Shown: positions 53,101-64,000, numbered from the stretch's first letter. The stretch is 64,000 nt of DNA from Pyxicephalus adspersus (GCF_032062135.1 NC_092862.1:97585005-97649004), one strand, 5' to 3'. Made by a program: numbers and translations. Notes: generated from the letters alone by a model not told the origin.

Positions 53101-55141
53101 GAAATGTGCTAATACTTTTTGTTTAATGGGAATAAAACAGACAGTATAACCCTGACTTTAATAGGCCACTGTACTCAGTAAAAAAATGTAAAAATGTACT
53201 TTTCCCCATATAACTATATATCTTAAATATTTCATAGGCGTGTTTTGGATCAAAAATAATACTTCAATGAAGTATATTGTTGTACATTAAGATAAAGAAA
53301 AATATTTGTCTACCCCCTTCCGTAACCTGTTTATTATCACTCATACTGTTCCATTTTTTCACTGCTTTTTTGATTAATATTAGTACTCTTTAACTTTCTT
53401 TTACAGTAATTTCAGACTTGCAGACTCTGTGTTCCCAACCACTCACATTTAACCCAATAGGAAAAGGTGGGAGCTATTTTGTGCATATGTGTGCATGGGG
53501 TTGCAGGGCGGTTCCTGGAAGCAACATGCACTACCGCGAAAAAATGCAAAGGCAATGTATGCAAATGTGTTGACCTTCGATAAGGTTTGCTACATAGCAG
53601 CAGTTTGCTATGTGTCCTTTCAAACTGCAAATCTGTTTGCTGCCCTATTCTTCTTCAGTTGCAGCCTTTCACGTCTCAGTTCTTGTTTACTTTTTTAAAT
53701 ATTTCAATAGCTATTTGTTGCTCGGTATTCTAAAATGGAACTCATATGTTGCTGACAGTTTAGTTGACACCCTAGTATGGATGATTATGCCAAACAGGCA
53801 ATATTTGATTTTTTATGTCTATAATGCATGTGAATAATAAGTGTTTGAAAGCATCCCGGTTAAGATCTGCACCAATGATCCTCAAAAAAATTACAAAAAT
53901 GTAAAAAGAGTATCCTCCTTTAAATAAAATGGCTAGTTAATAGGATACACTGCTGCAAGAAAATAACTACCAACCCAGTTAGGGTTAAGAGTCATCCAGT
54001 AAGGATTGTTTAAGTCATAATTCCTCCTTAAGTCTGGAATTAAGGAGGGGTGCTGGATGTCACAAAGAGTAAATACATACTATCAGTGGGAAAATCAGCA
54101 CTCTGGGTCATGTGCACCAGAGCATCAGCTGCAGACCTAACATGATAGTACCAGATCTGCAAGTCATTTTATTTAATCCCCAACTTCCTCTGTCTCTAAT
54201 GCCTAATTATGCTTTAAATGTTGGATTACTTCTTTATTAGTTCCTAAAAAAACACTGCTACATTAGTAGCCTGTAGCTGCCTGTAGACAACATAACAATA
54301 TTTAAATATCAGCCTATTCCTAAAAATATTTGGGAAATAAAATATATAGGGTACCATGTACATAATTTACACTGGATGAAGAACTATAATATTAAATTAT
54401 ATATATATATACAGTTTCTGTATGGGGTCTATTAATTTAAAATATCTGACCATTCCGAATCACTGCTTTAAAAAGAGACCCCTATGTGTGCAAATCTGTA
54501 TTGAATAAAAGCAAAGAGGTCTATTTTAAAATGTTTTTTCCTACAAATTATCCAATTTTTATTGAAAATGTACATATTTTTTACATTGGACTAAATTAGA
54601 AAATGTGAACCTGAATTAAACCCAATATAATAAAGGTGTAAGTTTTCTGTTTTTTAGGTTTTTTTTTTTAGACATGAAATATTCAGTTCTTAAAAAAACT
54701 ATAATACTTTTGTGTAGAGATATCTTTTTTTTGTGATGATATAGGGACTGCAGGGATCTGATATACATAAAATCCTATAAGCATGTAAAATAAATAGATT
54801 TTTGCTTTCATTTATTTAACTTTTTGAAGTATCTATCCAATCAGCTTTCAGCATTTTCTGATAAAAAAGAGGATACTATCAGAACGTCAAATGAATGATT
54901 ATACATCACCGCTGAGTTTTTGTTAATCTTTCATGTCTATTCGGTATGTCTTTTATGAGATAGGAGGTGATTTCCAGATATCCATTTATCTGTTCACTTG
55001 CTATTTTTTTATCTTGTGAAATATTCGCTTTTTGAAGTCTGAAAACAAATTTATGGTAAATAGGCAGTTTGCATGCTTCATGTCATGGCCAAAGATATAG
55101 GTGAATATATGGGTCTGCTATGTAATCAGAAACATTTTTTC

Positions 55142-55144
<3 letters not shown>

Positions 55145-55197
<53 letters not shown>

Positions 55198-55212
55198 ATC
55201 ATTATTATTAAT
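55145..55212. repeat. TA microsatellite grading into TTA repeats
   Basis: About 24 TA units followed by a short tattattatcattattattaa tract split by one C. Confidence 0.96.
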
Positions 55213-55504
55213 AAACACAGTATTTTTGTTCTTCATGTACAGTATGTCTGCCTTGTCTGACTGTCATAACCAGGAACCAAATTCTAGGCTGTGCTGGATG
55301 GAGCTACATACCTGAAGCACTATATTTAAGGACACCGGCCCAAGTGAGTCCACTGTTTAGCGGACGCGCATTATTGTGCATTACAATTACAATTACAGTT
55401 AAGGCAATTAACTTATCTGAAATATTTTATAGAGTGCAGAGAATTCCCTAAAATCTGGGATTAGGTTTTATTCTTTACATTGCAGTACACAAAGCGGAGT
55501 CTAA

Positions 55505-56095
55505 AGCAACCTTTCTCAATCTTTTATCTCTGAACAACCTTTAAAACAATTCTAAGTCCACTTACACACGTGCAAAATTTGTCTTTGGAAAGGATCTTTC
55601 ACGATTCTTTCCAACGACAAAAGATGCATGAGCGAGTGGTGAACATACAGCACGGTTCTGCTCTATGGAGAGGGAAGAATGACAGAGTGGCACCCCGCTC
55701 TCCTACCCTTCACTTTCATTAGGACAATGGGTGCTGTACACACGCCAGATACGCTTCAGGGCTGATATCAGACGAGAATTATCTGACGTGTGTATATAGC
55801 CTAAGTCTCAGGGGAACCCCTGCTAAAACTGCTATTGGGGTTAAATGGGGGAAAAGCCTCCTAAACTGATGACCAGTGGAAAGAGTGCCCACCTATACAG
55901 CAGTGACAAGAATACCACCTTTATAGACAGCTAAAAACATCAATGGAATCAGGTAACTCTACCAAGTGGTGTTAGTGCCAGAACTATGCAGGTATCATCA
56001 AATGGGAGGTCAATCAGTCACTGAGGAATCCCTAGCAACCTGTGGATGAACACTAGGATTCTTTTAAACTCTGGTTAAGAATGACTGGTCTAGAG
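55505..56095 (-). repeat. Repeat G copy interrupted by a family E element
   Basis: On the minus strand it opens ttcttaaccagagttt, continues with ccacaggttgctagggattc, then tttgatgatacctgcatag, the order seen at 28815. The right part of the repeat (55505-55555) is separated from the rest by the family-E insertion 55556-55801. Confidence 0.75.
55556..55801. mobile_element. Family E element nested in repeat G, TAA target duplication
   Basis: Left end GTCCACTTACACACGTGC; the right end in reverse is GGCTATATACACACGTC. TAA stands on both sides (55553-55555 and 55802-55804). Removing the element and one TAA restores a continuous repeat-G reading across the site. Shares a 24-bp identical word with the element at 41247. 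Confidence 0.85.
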
Positions 56096-56169
56096 CCTAT
56101 GTTTCTACATTTCATCCCCTCTAGCAAAGAAGACCTGGTAGTTGAATCTGTAGAAAGATGTCAGCTATG

Positions 56170-56565
56170 ATGGGTGTACACGTCGTTTTAACCTGAACTG
56201 TGGAACCTGCACTCAAGAAGGGACAGTGGATGTGCAATAAAAAAATTTTACCTGCCTGATCACTATTTTTAAATGCACCCACCTGTACTAATTCTAGTGC
56301 AGGCACTGCCATTTTCTTCTTCTGATCTTTGGCCATCTTGATTGGCCAGGTTGGGATGATGTAACTCCTACGAATACTGGGCTTTATATGCTGAGCTGTG
56401 AATGCACAGCTCATCGTTTTTTTAAAGAAGATAGAGACCAGGCAGGTAAGTATTATTATCATTAAAAAAACAATGGGGTATATATGTTTCATTTCAGAAG
56501 GTCCCTTCTGAGTAAAAAATCCTGCCTCACTGCAAATTTTCAAAGCGGAACTATAGTTCCACTGT
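56170..56565. repeat. Probable dispersed repeat with GCGGAACTA end
   Basis: Contains gccatcttgattggccagg, tgagctgtgaatgcacagct, agaccaggcaggtaagtatt and a terminal tttcaaagcggaactatag. The last word resembles the AAGCGGAA ends of family D. A 140-codon minus-strand frame over it is taken as non-coding. No second copy in the window. Confidence 0.4.
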
Positions 56566-56853
56566 AGGAATGTGTAAATATTTTAATGTCCATAGCCATT
56601 ATCTCTTTTAGATTAACTAGGATTTTTAGTGGTGAGGCTTGCATATATAATTAGATCATTTTATAACTTGCTGTTGGCAAATCTACAGAAGATTTAGAGT
56701 TATATACAAGAAGAGGTATTTAACTTCTCTTTGTATTTATATCAGGACTTGTCTGTTAATTTAGCATGTTAATCATAGAGTTCCACTATTTGTCATTTTA
56801 TAAATTAGCAAGAACAGAAAGCTGTCTGTCGCATATTCATGACCACAACTTAC

Positions 56854-56936
56854 AATGCAGGAGCACTTAAGGCATTTGTTCCCTTCTGGCTGAAATTCAT
56901 CCCCTTCTTTATAGTGTTGGCCTTCATATACACAAC
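56854..56936 (-). CDS. BMPER: BMPER exon: first half of VWC domain 3
   Basis: 83-nt exon with acceptor gtctgtttcag and donor gtaagt. It opens with the last two bases of a split Gly codon and closes in phase 0 after an Ile codon. It encodes 27 codons, [14 protein letters not shown] through CLKCSCI, which includes the CxxCxC motif of VWC modules. Same length and phase as the first-half exon of VWC2, as expected for duplicated modules. The next exon of the same domain is 28.8 kb downstream at 28030, so this small exon is isolated between two long non-coding stretches. Confidence 0.94.
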
Positions 56937-57278
56937 CTGAAACAGACAGAGGAAGTGGTTAGAACACTGAATGACTCCACGGAACACAAAAACCATAGTC
57001 TACATCTTTTGATCATTGTTTCATGTTATCTGTACTTCCTTAGGAGTGTCATATAATAAAAATGTACATGGAGACCAGCCAGCTCGTCTTTCCTATTGCC
57101 GTTTCTATAAACAAATGTTTTAATAGGAATATATAATTTTTTTTTTTTTAAACAGACATGTAATATAGACCAGCTTGATGTAAATAATTTTAGTAGTCTT
57201 TTAAAACACTCACATGCCTATAGCTGCATTATCTATATGGTGGAAGCCATGTTTGCTCATTACACATGCAAACTCCTA

Positions 57279-57674
57279 GGGCTCCATTTATAAACAGTGA
57301 ATCTGACATTCCCACAAACATTCCCTGGTGGGAATCTTCAAGCTCCATGTGTTTCAATGGCAGTATTTGTATCCAACCAGGGAATGTTTGAGGGAATGGC
57401 GTTGATTTATTATTTCTCCAAGGAGAGAAATACACTTTCATCAGTGAAGCTTGGTTATCCAGCAAACCTGGAATGGATTTGGTCCAGGATTGAAAACATT
57501 TGCTAACAAATAGCCAACAGATAGTTTGACTTTTAGGAAATCCATTACATGTTTGCTGGATTACCCAGCTTCACTAATGAAAGTGTAATCTCTCCAGCCT
57601 TGAAGAACTTTAATAAATCAGGGCCCTTGTGTCTGATATGTCTGATATGATTCCCTGTTTTATAAATAAAACCC
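57279..57674. mobile_element. Family B element interrupted by a family A element
   Basis: Left end GGGCTCCATTTATAAACAG; the right end in reverse is GGGTTTTATTTATAAAACAG. TA lies directly outside each end (57277-57278, 57675-57676), as for Tc1/mariner-type elements. The arm words gtgaatctgacatt and ggaatcatatcag correspond. The family-A copy sits inside. Confidence 0.72.
57399..57626. mobile_element. Family A MITE nested in family B
   Basis: Degenerate left end GCGTTGATTTATTATTTC and good right end CTTTAATAAATCAGGGCCC. Inside are cactttcatcagtgaagctt, atccagcaaacctggaatgg and ccagcttcactaatgaaagt. The left boundary is uncertain by a few bases and no clear duplication is visible. Confidence 0.85.
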
Positions 57675-58780
57675 TATGGAAACTCCATTTCCCAACAAAA
57701 GTACACTTTGTGTGGCTGAAAGAAGTAGAGTATTTCAACTGAGCTCTTAAGACATTCTGGTTTTAGGTCATGACTTAATTTATACTATATTATACTATAT
57801 GGCAACATACTGGGGAAACCATAACCTTGGCACCTACCTATGGTCAAAATAATGTAAGCATTCATTTAAATTACTGAGTTCAGCTGTTCTTGTAAAGGGT
57901 ACTGTTACTTCTAAACCATACAAGGACATTTTAGACGTAAGTGTCCAATCTTGGGACTACACTTAGTTACAGCAGAACTGTACTCCTCTGCATAAAGCCA
58001 GCTTGATAAAGACATGTTTGGTGGTGTAGGAACTTGAGTGGCTTAAACAAATTCCTGACCTTAAGCCAAAAGATGTCCTATTGAGGTTAGAACTCCTGAT
58101 CTGTGTTTGTGTTCCATCCTAGTAACAAAGAAGGGTACTAAAGCCAATAGAGTCAGGAGCCTAGCATAGTCTACATATTTTTGTCAGTGTATGTTTTACA
58201 AACTTAGTAAAGTTAAACTCAGTGTAAAATAACAGAATGTACAATCAGAAGTCACCTTTAATGAAAATCACATGCCAAAATTGTTCAATATATTCAAAGA
58301 TACAGGAAACTGATTGTATATATCTGTTTTAAAAGCTTTAAAAGTTAGGCTGGCCCTACACCTTCCACTCACCATGTCTCGGTTTTAGTTGTCAATGCTG
58401 CCTCACTAGGCCAAATAATAGGAAACTAGGGTGTCAAAAAAGGAACAGATTCAAACTTGACTTTTAGGTTAGGCTTTAGGCTTTTATGCAGCTGTCTATA
58501 CTTCTGGATCTGCTGACCTTTTTTACTTACAGCTTTCACTGGATTTAACCTCTGCTTATGCCTTTTGTTCATTGTATGCTCATGTTGAGTTTTTCACATT
58601 ATGATATTGTTTATACAGTTTTATGGCTCCAGCCAAACCTGCTCTCTTGTGAAGATATCATATTTACCTGAGTTGGGAATGATAACATATGAAGGAAATA
58701 CAAGAATGAAGAACGAGGAGGAAGGAAGAAAAATAAAGGATACAGTGTAATATACAAAATGTAAATAAAGTAATAATTGC

Positions 58781-58871
58781 CTGGACATGTAGGGCAGCAC
58801 AATCCTGGTTGTCTTATAGGGTTCTTACAGTGAACTAGACACTGAACATCAGATTCTGTAATGACCCCTTC
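58781..58871 (-). CDS. BMPER: BMPER exon: second half of VWC domain 2, GC donor
   Basis: 91-nt exon entered in phase 0 through the acceptor ccaattacag and left in phase 1 after the first base of a Gly codon. It encodes [11 protein letters not shown]... and ends with the VWC signature CCPTCPG. With the previous exon it completes VWC2 (174 nt together, phase 1 on both outer sides). Its donor reads CCAG|gcaatt, so the intron begins GC, not GT. No in-phase GT lies close by: the GT inside ACATGTCCAG would give the wrong phase, and the downstream bases (attattactttattt) contain none. The next exon needs exactly one left-over G, which the GC site supplies. GC-AG introns are a known minority class in vertebrates; a sequencing error or a substitution in this individual is the alternative. 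Confidence 0.92.
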
Positions 58872-61102
58872 CTGTAATTGGAAACAAAATTGTTATTAGG
58901 ACAGAGTAGTCTGTGCTGTGGAAATAATTTTGTTACACCAGTAGACTTGCTAATATCTTTAGTGTTTTCTCTACGAAACATGTTAAACATTTTTATCGCA
59001 TGCAAAATATAAAATAATAATAGTATATAGTAAAACAAATAGTATTTTTTAAAATCAGAGATCTAAGTTTCAGATAATATACCTAAAAACACTTAAAGCT
59101 GAATGGTTAGTTCAGTTGATCAAAGTCAAAGTAAATAAGGTGAAAGTGGTGATTAAAAGTTCACTGTAAACCACATCTGCCTGTTTTTTGTTATGGGTAA
59201 ATTTAAAAGGACCATTCATTTTAACAAAAATATTCTCAAAAGCCTATTTGCATAAAACATTATTTCTGCATGGTATTTACCGGAATAAAAGCTCCCCTTG
59301 TGTGCACATCCCAAAGTCCTGACTACTGATGGGTGCCACCATCTTGAATGTGAAGTCAGGAGCCCCAGAAGACTTAGACTTCAGCAACCCCATATATTAT
59401 TCCCCTTCTCTGTTCTTACTTATGGTTGAGTAGGAAGGTGGAATGGGATGTAGGAGCTGGGCAAGCACAGTTAGTAGTTAGGCAATCCAAGAAAAGAAGA
59501 GACTTTGATGTACTAGTTGGTAGGGGTGCTAAGAAAATGACTCTTTCTGTAGTAGTGAAAATTTCTAGCAAAAAAGGAATAATCGGCAAGTGTACATTAA
59601 AATAGTTAATATTTTATGTGTGTACCTGTTATTTTTTTAGGTTTGTGGCAAAGTCTCATTAAGAAGGCATGGGTAAGACATGTTGTTTAGCCAAAAAGCT
59701 GTAGCCTTGAACGAGCTTTTGGCAACATTTTAAACTGACCTTTTAGGAGATGCAAGGCCTAAAAGTCTTGGCTACATATTACACCTTTGTCAGTCCACCT
59801 CATCATTTGGCTCTGAGAAATTACCTACTTACCTGTCCATGTAGGTATAGGCAAAAATAAGAATAATCTACCAGAAAGCCAGTGTGCATTTAACTTCCTG
59901 TTTGAGCTAAACACAAACTCTGCTGCACTAAAATCTCAGGCAGTGTTCTCAGCATTGCTCAACTTATGTTGGACAATGTAACACACTCCTCTTCTCTTCT
60001 CCATAGCAGATGTTAGAAATAATCTATTTCCTATATACAGACAGCATGTATTATAATGTCTTTATGATGATTAAAAAGTATGAAAAGCTAGGATTTTTCT
60101 TTTAGGTTGGGATAGGGTAGGGAACTAGAAAGCCAAACTATTTACTGTATGTGTTCTATCAAGGCTCCCTCATCAATTCATGTTTATAAGTCCATAACAG
60201 TCTTGCTCCCCCAGAAAGCATCTGATATTATATTGTACCATTTAATAGCCTGCTAAATCTTATGTAAAAACAGGGTCTTCCAATAATGATCTGCTTGTCC
60301 AAATATCTGGCAATCATAATGACACTGTGTCAGTACTTTGAGTCACTGAACCACAACAAGAATGAAGAATGATAAGTCATTGTGAACTTCTACTTTCCTT
60401 TTTTGTCCTGAGTCACAGACCTCAGAAGTGACTAATATACATGGCTGCCAGACAAACAGCATTTTCAAAGGCAGATATAACCGCAACTAAATTGTTCTGA
60501 AGTTTCCAATCCACAGGTTTTTGATGTACTATCCCCCTGTTAAATTCTTGATCTCTATTACAATCGTATATATATACTTGAAAAATTGAGTGTGAAAAAA
60601 AATTGCCCAATCAATTGTCAATGACATTCTGCCAAAAAAAAAAAAAAAAAACAACTCTAAATAGAATTTCAATGTATTTTTCAAAAAATAATCATCTGAT
60701 TGGAAATATTGCATAGTGTTTAGCAGGTTTTAGGACCCTACAAGCAACTGACTTCAATAATAAGTTTACGACTCTGCGTGACTAAGATTGTATTTCAGCA
60801 TTTAAGCATGAACGTTGTCAATGCAATGACAAATGACCAGCGAAGAGAGAATCTAGCCTGTGAGTAATACCATATAGAAATATGGCACAGAAAGACCTAA
60901 TGATGTAAAGTAAAATAATAATAACAATAATAATAATTTTCACTATACTATTTATTTTATACCTTTATATAATTGTACACATTCATTGATAATAATTTTT
61001 TACATAACTTAAAAACGTATAATATATTTTGAATTAAAATATTGCTCATTATTCCTGTATAGTAAAAAATAAAGACATTTTATAATACCATTGGCATCTT
61101 AC
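58872..61102 (-). other. BMPER: BMPER intron, 2.2 kb
   Basis: Phase 0 intron inside VWC2. Contains an 18-base A run (60634-60651) and AT-rich sequence; no repeat family or coding signal recognised. Confidence 0.87.
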
Positions 61103-61185
61103 CTGACATTGTCGTGTGATGCAGGGTTGTGAAGAGTTTTGCCATTTCATGGAACTGTTGTAAGGGCTACCTTGGAAGTTACACC
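61103..61185 (-). CDS. BMPER: BMPER exon: first half of VWC domain 2
   Basis: 83-nt internal exon. The acceptor reads ctctctaaag and the donor gtaaga. The exon enters with the last two bases of a split Gly codon (phase 1) and ends on a complete Gln codon (phase 0). It encodes 27 full codons beginning CNFQGSPYNSS and ending PCITRQCQ. This is the N-terminal half of a von Willebrand factor type C module; the family has a Gly-Cys-x-(Y/F)-x-G opening here. Two possible N-glycosylation sites are visible (N-S-S-M and N-S-S-Q). The exon is too short to stand out as an open reading frame and was recognised by its protein match and splice sites. The preceding exon, which should complete VWC1, is not in the 2.8 kb between here and the window end. 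Confidence 0.93.
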
Positions 61186-64000
61186 CTTTAGAGAGAAAAA
61201 AAATAAGCATTAAAAATATACAAGTATTTCTTAAATATACATTATTAATGTCTTCCACTTTTACACTTTATGGCAAAAAGCCTTTAAAAACCTGACCATT
61301 ACAACTTCTAAATATTAAAATTCCAAAACTAAGAATGTGCCCTTTCTTGCAGTTGCAACAGCCTACTCTTTTCTACTTTTCAGGTGATTTTGGAGTTATT
61401 ACTGGCATAAGAGGATGGCAGAATAAGTTTAGTTTAGACCCCAATTTTTGTTGAGATCTTGTTTGTGATGTTGAAAAAAAAGATATTTACTGTGTTGTTT
61501 TATATAGTATAAAAATAATGTTTGCAATAAAAAATAAATACTTTAACTAAAAATATATGTCTAAAAGAAATTTTTTATAGGCAAGGGTCTGAAAATGGTT
61601 TTATGGAACTGCAACCTCAGCCGAGGTTATTATTTACTACTCCCCATAAGGTCACAGCACTACAGGAAACTAATGGAAAATATTATCCATTAAACCAGTA
61701 TATGTAAAACATCTGAGCCATAATACTTATGTAGGAATCATTGCGTTTCATGTTTCCTCCCCTGGTTTTACAAACCACAACCTATATATAGCAAGTCTTA
61801 CCAGTGCCATTTTTATTAAAAAAATGCTTTGAAATACAAATATAATTTTTTAAAGGATTGCTTGCCATGTATGAAAATAGGTTTACCACATAACTTTTCA
61901 CAAATTAATTTTAAATAATCCACATATCCCAGTTCATATCAGGATTATTTATTTTGTTTGATCTTTTTCATGGGTCTATTGAATAGTGTGGCTTGTGTGC
62001 CGTATCCAACAGATGAACTGATACAAAAATGTACATTGGGGACTACTAAATAATTTCAATAAAACAGTTCAGATGTATTTGAGGAGGGAAGGTGCACTGT
62101 TTCTATACTTTGTGTGTCAGGAGCTCTGCCCCAGTAATTATTTAGGAAAAACAGATTGGATGTACAGGTTCCATAACTTCTTTGAAAATTGGATTTTAGT
62201 GGCGGGCAGTGGCGGACACAGTCAACAGTGGGCCGTATGCAGAACTGACTTTAGGCCGCTTTGCAACTCCTTAAGTCCGACCCTGGTGAGTGGGTTGGTA
62301 TTAGGTAGATTTGTCATTCCAGGTCTGGTAGAGGTACCATTGTGCATTACTTCAATTATAACTGTTGAAGCAACAATGAACAAGCTGTGCTTTTAAGGGC
62401 AGAAACAGAAATAAAACTATAGTAGGGAAAATGTTCTACTGATATCTTCTAGAGATCCAAAAAGACAACTGGTTGAAAGGGAATGTGGAAAGTACCAATG
62501 TACATACCAGCCAAGACATTGTGGTTGTAATGCATGGTTTTTTGCTGTATTAAGTATAGTGATGAGCCAATGGGAAGGTAGCAGAGGCAAAAGCAGTGGC
62601 CCAGCTGGTGCAAAGACATGCGAGTAAAACTCCCTAGGATTTCAGTGTGCTTCAAAATACTTTAATTGCTGCTGCCAGCTTGGAATATTAGTAGTAAGGA
62701 CAGGTGTACTTTAAATGACATCAGTGAACAGCACTGGCAGTCAGGAAATTACGTACAGTATTTCACAAGTTGGAATCAACAGACTGAAAATTGGGTACTT
62801 ACCAAAAAAGTCAGGCAGAACAACAGCATTACAAAATACTGGAAACAAGACAGCAAAGTGCAAAAATAACCAAACCTCTAATCAAATTATTTCTAAAGTT
62901 CCTGGGCTTTTATTATGGATCCATATCAGATAAAAAAACACAATCCAGGAAAACTTTACTACAGCCAGCACAACGCATATTGACGCATAATAAGAAATAT
63001 GTTTGCAATCACATTTGAGTGACAAGAAATATAATATTGTGTATAGAAGAATATTGGTATCCGTGTGTCGGGACACAAGGTGATGTCATTAGAGCTGCAG
63101 TATGATGATGTCATCACTCTGCACCAGCAATGTCTTGGCTGTTATGTGCATTGGTACATTCCACATTTGTTCCTTCTCACAGTTTGGGCCATTGGAAGCA
63201 TCCCAAAATAATGGAAAAATGAGTAACCACTGGTAAGGTGAAGAAACAGTAGCTTAAAGCTGAAGTCCCGCTGAATATGTATAAAATCAACTTTACTTGT
63301 ATGAAAAAACAATATGTTATAAGTATAGTCACCACTATATATACATCTTCAGGGCTCTATTGCTTTGCCCATTGCTGGGAAACACTTAACGCACAGAGAT
63401 AAACATCATCAGTATTCTGATACTCCAATAAGCAGGCTTAGAAGGGGGTGGGTGGTCTTTGACCAAGTTAATACAGGTTGGGGATCTGGCTATGCTTTCT
63501 AGGAATGCCTAGATTAAAAGACTTCCTACCTGAGCAGAATTACAAATCTTTTGACATGATCCATATATGTATTTCAAATCTGTTTATAGTTACTTTCATG
63601 GAGCTATGTTTAAAATAAATTCGCCCTTAATATCATTGGTGGTCAACTTTCTTGAAATAAGGGGTCTTAAATGCAGCACCGGACATCTTCAAAGGGTTTT
63701 ACATAATAGTTAGGGAATGAAGAGCTAAAAAGAATGGTCAGAGCCAGCAGACATGCAACAGGAGATGGCCAAAGACTACAGGCTTGTAATCAGAGACTGC
63801 AAACACACGAAAACCAATAGGCAGATATAGTGCAGACATACTATAGGAGATGGTAAGAGATTGAGGACATACTACAAGTGATAGGCAAGGACTAAAGGCT
63901 TGTGATCCGAGACTGCAAACATACTATAGCAAATAGTCAGATATATTGCAGACATTCTAAAAAAATGGTCAGAAACTGAGAGACTGCAAACATACTACAG
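61186..64000 (-). other. BMPER: BMPER intron, 5' side, incomplete
   Basis: Intron upstream of the first visible exon, running out of the window. I searched it by eye for the VWC1 exon (a Cys-rich segment ending in a CCxxC motif in phase 1) and did not find it. It ends in a tandem repeat at 63736-64000. Confidence 0.8.
63736..64000. repeat. Tandem repeat with 115-116 bp period, cut by the window end
   Basis: Blocks starting GGTCAGAG, GGTAAGAG and GGTCAGAA begin at 63736, 63852 and 63967. The first two periods share in order gacatactataggagat-like, aggcttgtaatcagagactg / aggcttgtgatccgagactg and cagatatagtgcagacat / cagatatattgcagacat words. Each period is itself built of related sub-blocks of about 31-33 bp and one of about 52 bp, so this is a small higher-order array. 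Confidence 0.82.

Larger units (their letters stand above)
28031..56853 (-). other. BMPER: BMPER intron, 28.8 kb, splitting VWC domain 3
   Basis: Largest intron here, phase 0. Recognisable pieces are listed separately: G copies, a hairpin, a hAT-like element, TA runs, E, A and H copies and a nested E-in-G insertion. In the long remaining stretches (29120-31568, 31860-36980, 39541-41246, 42061-42359, 43740-47764, 47991-49332, 49431-55144) I recognise no exon, RNA gene or repeat family. Deeply conserved regulatory elements could be present but cannot be seen in a single sequence. Confidence 0.85.
56937..58780 (-). other. BMPER: BMPER intron with GC donor, 1.8 kb
   Basis: Intron between VWC2 and VWC3, phase 1. 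It begins GC (58780-58779) and ends with a normal tttcag. It contains the nested B/A transposon pair at 57279-57674. The rest shows nothing recognisable. Confidence 0.88.

Noticed and set aside
56121..56543. 140-codon minus-strand open frame
   Set aside because: It overlaps a probable dispersed repeat, has no recognisable domain and does not match BMPER.
58611..58802. Read-through protein after CCPTCPG
   Set aside because: The sequence after the GC donor turns into a hydrophobic random translation; the phase of the next BMPER exon supports splicing instead.
62200..62300. Possible transposon end (cagtggcggacacag) in a GC-richer patch
   Set aside because: Only one end is visible and no partner or second copy is in the window.

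Overview
The window looks like AT-rich vertebrate nuclear DNA, most likely from a frog, with a ranoid or other neobatrachian the best guess. I infer this from a diverged tetrapod-type BMPER gene combined with several short inverted-repeat transposon families whose look (GGGCCTGATTTATTAAAG..., ...CGTACACACGTGC..., GCCCCTGATTCATCA...) I associate with frog genomes. The species cannot be named from the sequence alone.

One protein-coding gene is present. It is on the minus strand: BMPER (BMP-binding endothelial regulator, the vertebrate crossveinless-2), a secreted regulator of BMP signalling. Ten internal exons can be placed to the base, in transcript order: 61185-61103, 58871-58781, 56936-56854, 28030-27931, 22820-22711, 21945-21805, 20514-20410, 16572-16527, 15494-15165 and 6080-5744. 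They join into one open frame of 1426 nt (474 complete codons plus split codons at each end), and every junction is phase-compatible. They encode VWC domains 2 to 5, the VWD domain with its GDPH motif, and the start of the C8 region. The 5' exons (signal peptide, VWC1) should lie beyond 64000. The 3' exons (rest of C8, TIL-like domain, stop) were not seen in 1-5743 and should lie before position 1. One intron starts with GC instead of GT.

Everything else is intron. The largest intron, 28031-56853 (28.8 kb), splits the third VWC domain. The introns hold many short non-autonomous DNA-transposon copies, given letters here. A: near-palindromic, about 220 bp, ends GGGCCTGATTTATTAAAG, 3-bp target duplications. 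B: ends GGGCTCCATTTATAAA, apparent TA duplication. C: a CAGGTAGTCCCC-ended fragment. D: ends TTAAAGCGGAAGTAAAC, carries a CATGCGCA-type core. E: ends with an ACACAC(G/T)(T/G) motif, 3-bp TTA/ATA/TAA duplications, CpG-rich. F: a CpG-dense element ending GCCCCTGATTCATCA. G: an 'AACCAGGGTTCCTCC' interspersed repeat. H: a repeat ending in TTATTATTA. Further repeats: a hAT-like element, two unnamed repeat pairs, three TA microsatellites, and a tandem repeat with 115-116 bp period at the right edge. Two nested insertions (A inside B, E inside G) give relative ages.

I found no tRNA, rRNA, CRISPR array, viral gene or second protein-coding gene. The ordinary part of the window is a standard vertebrate gene; the interesting signals are the GC-AG intron, the nested transposons, the snap-back hairpin at 36990 and the edge tandem repeat.
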